A DNA stretch of 52,898 nt from an uncultured Bacilli bacterium (GTDB lineage: Bacteria > Bacillota_I > Bacilli_A > RF39 > UBA660). The DNA is taken from assembly GCA_944329195.1 (NCBI GenBank), contig CALVHX010000004.1:1-52898 (forward strand), read 5' to 3'. Shown here one piece after another: positions 48,721 to 52,898 of the stretch; the first letter of the stretch is position 1; the number at the start of each line of letters is the position of its first letter. The notes under the pieces were generated by a model that saw only the letters and a list, made by a program, of their open reading frames with translations, was not told the origin of the DNA and did not search any database. The position numbers and the translations under genes are program-made.

Positions 48721-51033
48721 ATGGAAGGTCTTACTAAGCAAGAAGTAGAATATAGAAAAAATAATGGTTTGGTTAATAATGAAAATATTAAGTATACTAG
48801 AACGATTAAAGATATTGTTTTATCTAATAGTATAACTTTGTTTAATATTTTGAATGTCTCCCTTGCTATTCTTGTCTTAACAACGGGATCAATTCAAAAT
48901 GTTACTTTTGTTGGCACAATTATATTTAATACACTTATTGCTATTTTTCAAGAAGTGAAGGCAAAGAGAATTCTCGATAATATAAAGGTTACTAATCAAG
49001 ATAAAGTTGTAGTAATTAGAGAAGGTAAAAAAGAGGAAATTCCTAAAGAAGAAATTGTAATTGATGATTTAATGTATTTATCGTCTGGAGATAATGTGGT
49101 TGTCGATTTGGTCATTGTTAAATCTAGTAGTTTAGAGGTTGATGAATCTATTATTACTGGAGAAGCAGATGCAATTATTAAGAGAAAGAATGATAAGGTT
49201 ATATCTGGTTCGATTGTTACTAGTGGTAGTGCTTATGCTAAAGTAATAAGTATAGGTAAAAATAATTATGCTAATAATTTGATAAAAGAAGCTACGTCTA
49301 TTAAAGATAATTCTTCTTATTTACAAGGAATTATTAATAAAATATTAAAGATTGTTACGATAGTTATTGTTCCTGTGGGAATACTTCTTTTTATTAGCCA
49401 ATATTTTTATAGTAGACAGTCTTATAATGAGGCGATACTTTCGACAGTAGCGGGCATTATTGGTATGATACCGGAGGGACTTGTTCTTCTTACTTCGATT
49501 GCTTTGACTGCTGGAGTTATTAAAATGGCCAAGAAAAAGGTAATTATTCAGAAATTACATGGTATTGAAATTTTATCTTGTACTGATATATTGTGTCTAG
49601 ATAAAACAGGAACGATTACCGATGGCACTATGGAAGTTATTGATTTGATTTCTCTTGATCGACGTGTTAATATAGAAGATATTATTTCTAACATATGTAC
49701 AGAAGAAGCTAATAATGCTACTGACATAGCTCTAAAGAAAAAATTTGGAGTAAAAAATAATCTCAATGTTACCGATCGTATTCCTTTTTCTTCTTCTAAG
49801 AAGTGTAGTATTACGGAAATAGATGGTATTAAGTATTATCTTGGTGCTTTAGAATACATTGTAAATAAAAGAATTACTGATTACAAAGAACTTACTGAAT
49901 ATATAGATAATGGTAATAGAATTATTTCTGTGGTAAGGGAGAAAGATGACTTGGAAGTTCTTGCTTTTATTATCTTAAAAGACAATATAAGAAAATCTGC
50001 TAAAGAAACTTTAGAGTATTTTAAAAAACAAGATGTCGATGTTAAGATTATATCTGGTGATAATCCTATTACTGTGTCTAATATTTTGAGGCAATTAGAA
50101 ATAGATGATTATGATAAATTTGTAAGTGGACCAGATCTTCCAAACGATTATGAAAAACTAAAAGAGACGGTTAAAGATAAGAAGATATTTGGACGTGTAA
50201 CTCCTAATCAAAAGCAAATGATAATCAAAGCTTTAAAGGAAGAGCATACAGTTACGATGATAGGAGATGGAGTCAATGATATTCTTGCTCTTAAGGAAGC
50301 AGACTGTGGAATTGCTCTAGCAACTGGAATCAATGCTGCTAGAAGTGTTAGCGAAGTTGTTCTTACCGATGCTGACTTTGCCGTTTTACCTGATATTGTT
50401 AATGAAGGTAGAAGAGTTGTCAATAATATAGAGAGAGTTGCATCAATGTATCTTATAAAGACAACATATTCATTTTTGCTTTCGCTTTTGTCGATTGGTC
50501 TATCTCATGAGTATCCTTTTTATCCGATTCAGCTATCTCTTATTAGTACTTTCTGTGTTGGGCTTCCTTCGTTTTTCTTGGCACTGGAACCTAATTATAA
50601 CAAGGTTGGGAAAGATTTTATTGCTAAGGTGTTTAGAAATGCTCTTCCTAATGGGATAACTGTAGTTCTTAATGTTTTTATTGTTATTATGTTTTGTACA
50701 ATTTTCCATAAAGATTTTGAGTCATATCGATTAGTTGTAGTATCACTTACTGGTTTTGTTACTTTGAGACTTTTATATACTATTTGTAAACCTCTTAATT
50801 TGGCTAGAAATATCTTGCTGGTATTTTGTACAATATCCTTCTTTGAAGTTTTGATTTTACTTCCAAATTTATTTTTAGTATCAAGATTTAATATAGTTAG
50901 TATTATTTTTATAGCTATTTTAGGGTTTATTGATACGTATATAATAGATTTCTTGGAAGAAATGTATGATAGAATATTGTTTAAGTATAGGGATTGGAAA
51001 AATGAAAGAGAAAAAAAGAAAAAATTGGCTTAG
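48721..51033 (+). CDS. P-type cation-transporting ATPase (CtpE-like HAD-IC family)
   Basis: Ion pump of 770 residues. Actuator TGEAD at 146-150, phosphorylated D294 in CLDKTGTITDG, KIISGDNPITV, and the hinge MIGDGVNDILALKEADCGIA. The fourth-helix motif is M-I-P-E-G-L (249-254), as in calcium-type and CtpE-like pumps, not the CPC of heavy-metal pumps. About ten membrane helices: four around the actuator and six at the C-terminus. There is no N-terminal metal-binding domain. Calcium or another divalent cation is the likely cargo, by family inference. GGGGAGG precedes the ATG. Its 3' end overlaps a 38-codon membrane microprotein by 32 bases. Confidence 0.88.
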   Translation: MEGLTKQEVEYRKNNGLVNNENIKYTRTIKDIVLSNSITLFNILNVSLAILVLTTGSIQNVTFVGTIIFNTLIAIFQEVKAKRILDNIKVTNQDKVVVIREGKKEEIPKEEIVIDDLMYLSSGDNVVVDLVIVKSSSLEVDESIITGEADAIIKRKNDKVISGSIVTSGSAYAKVISIGKNNYANNLIKEATSIKDNSSYLQGIINKILKIVTIVIVPVGILLFISQYFYSRQSYNEAILSTVAGIIGMIPEGLVLLTSIALTAGVIKMAKKKVIIQKLHGIEILSCTDILCLDKTGTITDGTMEVIDLISLDRRVNIEDIISNICTEEANNATDIALKKKFGVKNNLNVTDRIPFSSSKKCSITEIDGIKYYLGALEYIVNKRITDYKELTEYIDNGNRIISVVREKDDLEVLAFIILKDNIRKSAKETLEYFKKQDVDVKIISGDNPITVSNILRQLEIDDYDKFVSGPDLPNDYEKLKETVKDKKIFGRVTPNQKQMIIKALKEEHTVTMIGDGVNDILALKEADCGIALATGINAARSVSEVVLTDADFAVLPDIVNEGRRVVNNIERVASMYLIKTTYSFLLSLLSIGLSHEYPFYPIQLSLISTFCVGLPSFFLALEPNYNKVGKDFIAKVFRNALPNGITVVLNVFIVIMFCTIFHKDFESYRLVVVSLTGFVTLRLLYTICKPLNLARNILLVFCTISFFEVLILLPNLFLVSRFNIVSIIFIAILGFIDTYIIDFLEEMYDRILFKYRDWKNEREKKKKLA

Positions 51034-51118
51034 AATAATTTGGGTGACAGGTCTTTATTTGACTTTGATAGGTATTTTGATATTGGTCGTTATTTATAAA
51101 GTAAAATACGAAGGGTAG
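51002..51118 (+). CDS. 38-residue membrane microprotein overlapping the P-type ATPase gene
   Basis: Small frame of 38 codons in the +1 phase relative to the pump gene. The protein starts with the basic MKEKKRKNWLRIIW and has one hydrophobic helix (about 11-32), ending KVKYEG. It starts inside the last 32 bases of the ATPase gene and stops 7 bases before obgE. No strong ribosome site stands before it; translation could be coupled to the pump gene end (AGGGATTGG lies nearby). Single-helix peptides regulate several P-type pumps (KdpF, phospholamban, sarcolipin), so a role as a pump partner is possible but unproven. Confidence 0.55.
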   Translation: MKEKKRKNWLRIIWVTGLYLTLIGILILVVIYKVKYEG

Positions 51119-51125
51119 TGATATT

Positions 51126-52397
51126 ATGTTTGTCGACGAAGTTGTGATGACAATTGAAGCTGGTAGCGGTGGCGATGGATGTATGGCTTACCGAAGAGAA
51201 AAATATATTCCAATGGGAGGCCCTTATGGTGGAAATGGGGGTAAAGGCTCTGATATTATATTTAAAGCTGATGGGGGACTTAAAACGTTAATTGATTTAA
51301 GATATCAAAAAAAAATAAGAGGAAATAATGGAAGCAACGGAGAAGGTAAAAATAAGAATGGTAGTAATAGTGATGATATTGTAATAAAAGTTCCTGTAGG
51401 AACTACTATTCGTGATAATGATACTGGCAGTGTTATTGCTGATCTTGTAAAAAATAATGAAGAAGCTGTTATTGCCTATGGTGGAAGAGGTGGAAGAGGA
51501 AATGTTAGCCTTGCTACTCGTAGTAATCCTTGTCCATCGTATGCTGAAAAAGGCGAACCAGGCGAAGTTAGAAACATTAAAGTAGAACTTAGAATGATTG
51601 CTGATGTTGGATTGGTTGGTATGCCATCTGTCGGTAAGAGTACTATTCTTTCGATGATATCAAATGCTAATCCAAAAATTGCCAGCTACCATTTTACTAC
51701 TTTATCTCCTAATCTAGGTGTTGTAAAAACAGAGGGTAATACTTTTGTGGTTGCCGATTTGCCAGGCCTTATCGAAGGGGCTAGTTTAGGTGTAGGACTT
51801 GGTCATAAATTTTTAAAACATATTGAGAGAACAAAAATTATCGCTCATGTCATCGATATGTCTGGTGCAGAAGGAAGAGATCCTTATGAAGATTATGTCA
51901 CTATTAGAGAGGAATTAGGAAAGTTTAGTTCAAAGTTATTATCAAAACCAGAAATAATTATTGCTAATAAGATGGATGGAGTTAATGCCAAAAATAATTT
52001 AGCTATTTTTACTGAAAAGGTCGATAATAAGAAAATCTTTGAAGTTACTGCTTTAATTAATGCTGGCTTAGATAAGGTTATCTATGAATTAGCTAAGATG
52101 ACTAAAAGTATTCAGAGGGAAGAGTTATATTCTTCTGATGTACAGGAAAGTCATGTTTTATATAAATTTAAAGCGGAGAAGCCTTTTAGCATTGTCAAAG
52201 ATAAAGATGTGTTCGTTATTAAAGGCGATGCTGTAGAAAAGTTATTTAGGATGACTAATTTTAATACAGAAGAAGCCTATGAGAGATTTTCAAATAAAAT
52301 TAGAAGAATGGGAATAGATGACGAATTAGAAAAAATGGGAATAGTAGAAGGTGATACTGTAAGAATATTTGATTTTGAGTTTGAATGGCGAAAGTAG
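51126..52397 (+). CDS. obgE: Obg family GTPase
   Basis: Ribosome-associated GTPase of 423 residues linked to 50S assembly and stress response. The Gly-rich Obg fold (1-155) starts MFVDEVVMTIEAGSGGDGCM and has the GGNGGKGSDI and GGRGGRGN stretches. The G domain has the P-loop GMPSVGKST, switch DLPGLIEGAS and NKMD. A C-terminal OCT domain (about 345-423) with VEKLFRMTNFNTEEAYERFS is present, as in most Firmicutes. GAAGGGTAGTGAT precedes the ATG. The microprotein stop lies 7 bases upstream. Confidence 0.96.
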   Translation: MFVDEVVMTIEAGSGGDGCMAYRREKYIPMGGPYGGNGGKGSDIIFKADGGLKTLIDLRYQKKIRGNNGSNGEGKNKNGSNSDDIVIKVPVGTTIRDNDTGSVIADLVKNNEEAVIAYGGRGGRGNVSLATRSNPCPSYAEKGEPGEVRNIKVELRMIADVGLVGMPSVGKSTILSMISNANPKIASYHFTTLSPNLGVVKTEGNTFVVADLPGLIEGASLGVGLGHKFLKHIERTKIIAHVIDMSGAEGRDPYEDYVTIREELGKFSSKLLSKPEIIIANKMDGVNAKNNLAIFTEKVDNKKIFEVTALINAGLDKVIYELAKMTKSIQREELYSSDVQESHVLYKFKAEKPFSIVKDKDVFVIKGDAVEKLFRMTNFNTEEAYERFSNKIRRMGIDDELEKMGIVEGDTVRIFDFEFEWRK

Positions 52398-52405
52398 TGA
52401 TTTAT

Positions 52406-52849
52406 ATGGAAATTGTTGTAGCAAAGTTAGAAGATTTAAATAGAATAAAAGAAATTTATAAAAAAATAATAAAAAATATGTATGATAATGATATTAAAAT
52501 TTGGAATGAGTATTATCCAAATGAAGTCTTTGAGTCTGATATAGAACAAGGACATCTTTATTTATTAAAAGAAAACAACAATATATTAGGAGCTTTTGTA
52601 TTATATGAACATAAAGATCTTGAAGAAGGACTAGAATGGTCAGATTGTAAAGCAAAATCTTATTTGCTAAATAGAGTTGGTGTTAATGTAGCGTATTTAC
52701 ATCAAGGAATAGGGAAAAAACTTATTGCCGAGGCGTCTAAGTTGGGACAGAAAAAAGGTGCAAACTATTTACGTTTATTAGTTAGTGATATAAATATACC
52801 CGCTATAAATTTATATTTAAAACGCTGTGTACTAGTTTGTAAGGGGTGA
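52406..52849 (+). CDS. GNAT-family N-acetyltransferase, C-terminus probably frameshifted
   Basis: Acetyl-CoA-dependent transferase of 147 residues. MEIVVAKLEDLNRIKEIYKK is a typical GNAT start, and the acetyl-CoA loop is HQGIGKKLIAEASKLGQKKG with VNVAYLHQ before it. LRLLVSDINIPAINLYLK is the usual strand-helix after it. The expected G-F of the last strand is missing and the frame stops at TGA after KRCVLVCKG. With one base inserted before the stop, reading would continue as VNSYSQHTLHKNLYQKN to the window end, which looks coding. ATG 52406 is preferred; an in-frame ATG at 52385 lies inside obgE. Substrate unknown. Confidence 0.7.
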   Translation: MEIVVAKLEDLNRIKEIYKKIIKNMYDNDIKIWNEYYPNEVFESDIEQGHLYLLKENNNILGAFVLYEHKDLEEGLEWSDCKAKSYLLNRVGVNVAYLHQGIGKKLIAEASKLGQKKGANYLRLLVSDINIPAINLYLKRCVLVCKG

Positions 52850-52898
52850 ATAGTTATAGTCAGCATACACTTCATAAAAATCTATACCAGAAGAATTT

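Overview
The window is low-GC (roughly 30 %) DNA from a walled member of the Firmicutes, on the Bacilli/Mollicutes border. It would fit an uncultivated gut lineage of the RF39 or Erysipelotrichia-like type, but that placement is inference. TGA acts as a stop codon (for example at 1201, 38597 and 42954), so the Mycoplasma code does not apply. Peptidoglycan genes (mreC, mreD, murF, class A PBP, M23 hydrolase) show a cell wall. Gene order echoes Bacillus: recU next to the PBP gene, hrcA-grpE-dnaK-dnaJ-rsmE, spoIIP followed by a small membrane protein, ecfA1-ecfA2-ecfT-truA, rpsP-khpA. No tRNA, rRNA, CRISPR array or prophage was recognised.

Layout. 1-4250: accessory envelope-stress block, with the end of a BceB/FtsX-type permease, a two-component pair, and an autoregulated YtrA-type repressor driving an ABC exporter; a decayed XRE-type gene follows. 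4554-6666: radC-mreC-mreD, with no mreB between them. 6677-10358: a YqfQ-like gene facing away from a small type IV pilus-like cluster (inner-membrane platform, prepilin peptidase, repeat-containing surface protein). 10461-16234: parC-murF, then a small membrane protein and an LTA-synthase-like phosphoglycerol transferase. 16328-20179 (minus strand): class A PBP, recU, DUF378 protein. 20285-23995: LolA/YdcC-like lipoprotein, a dead TnpB insertion element, a cysteine desulfurase, an alpha/beta hydrolase. 24087-30545: HrcA/CIRCE heat-shock operon with an extra small membrane protein, rsmE and an acidic membrane-anchored protein. 30679-32975: spoIIP cluster facing RNase HIII. 33144-38597: ECF transporter core, truA, a thioredoxin-like membrane protein, a HAD nucleotidase and hisS. 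38815-40099: two TasA/camelysin-like secreted proteins. 40176-43661: rpsP-khpA, an unknown helical protein, eno, a lipoprotein, a Cse60-like protein. 43717-48638: flippase, radical SAM protein, MFS-like transporter, M23 hydrolase. 48721-52898: P-type ATPase, a 38-codon membrane microprotein, obgE and a GNAT acetyltransferase whose 3' end looks broken.

How it fits together. Most of the window is housekeeping: envelope growth, protein folding, RNA modification, vitamin uptake and topology. The repeated theme is the cell surface: PBP, lipoteichoic-acid-type transferase, M23 and SpoIIP hydrolases, TasA-like proteins, pilus-type export, flippase and bacitracin-type stress sensing. Several sporulation-associated families (SpoIIP, Cse60, YqfQ, YdcC/LolA-like) are present, suggesting a sporulating ancestor or reuse of those parts. 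The least-explained items are the tiny membrane proteins lodged in conserved operons (25767-25982 and 51002-51118), the strongly asymmetric ECF ATPase pair, the doubled CIRCE operator, the 26-bp tandem duplication carrying the eno -35 box, and the TasA-like/repeat-protein surface modules. No clear-cut undescribed multi-gene system was found.
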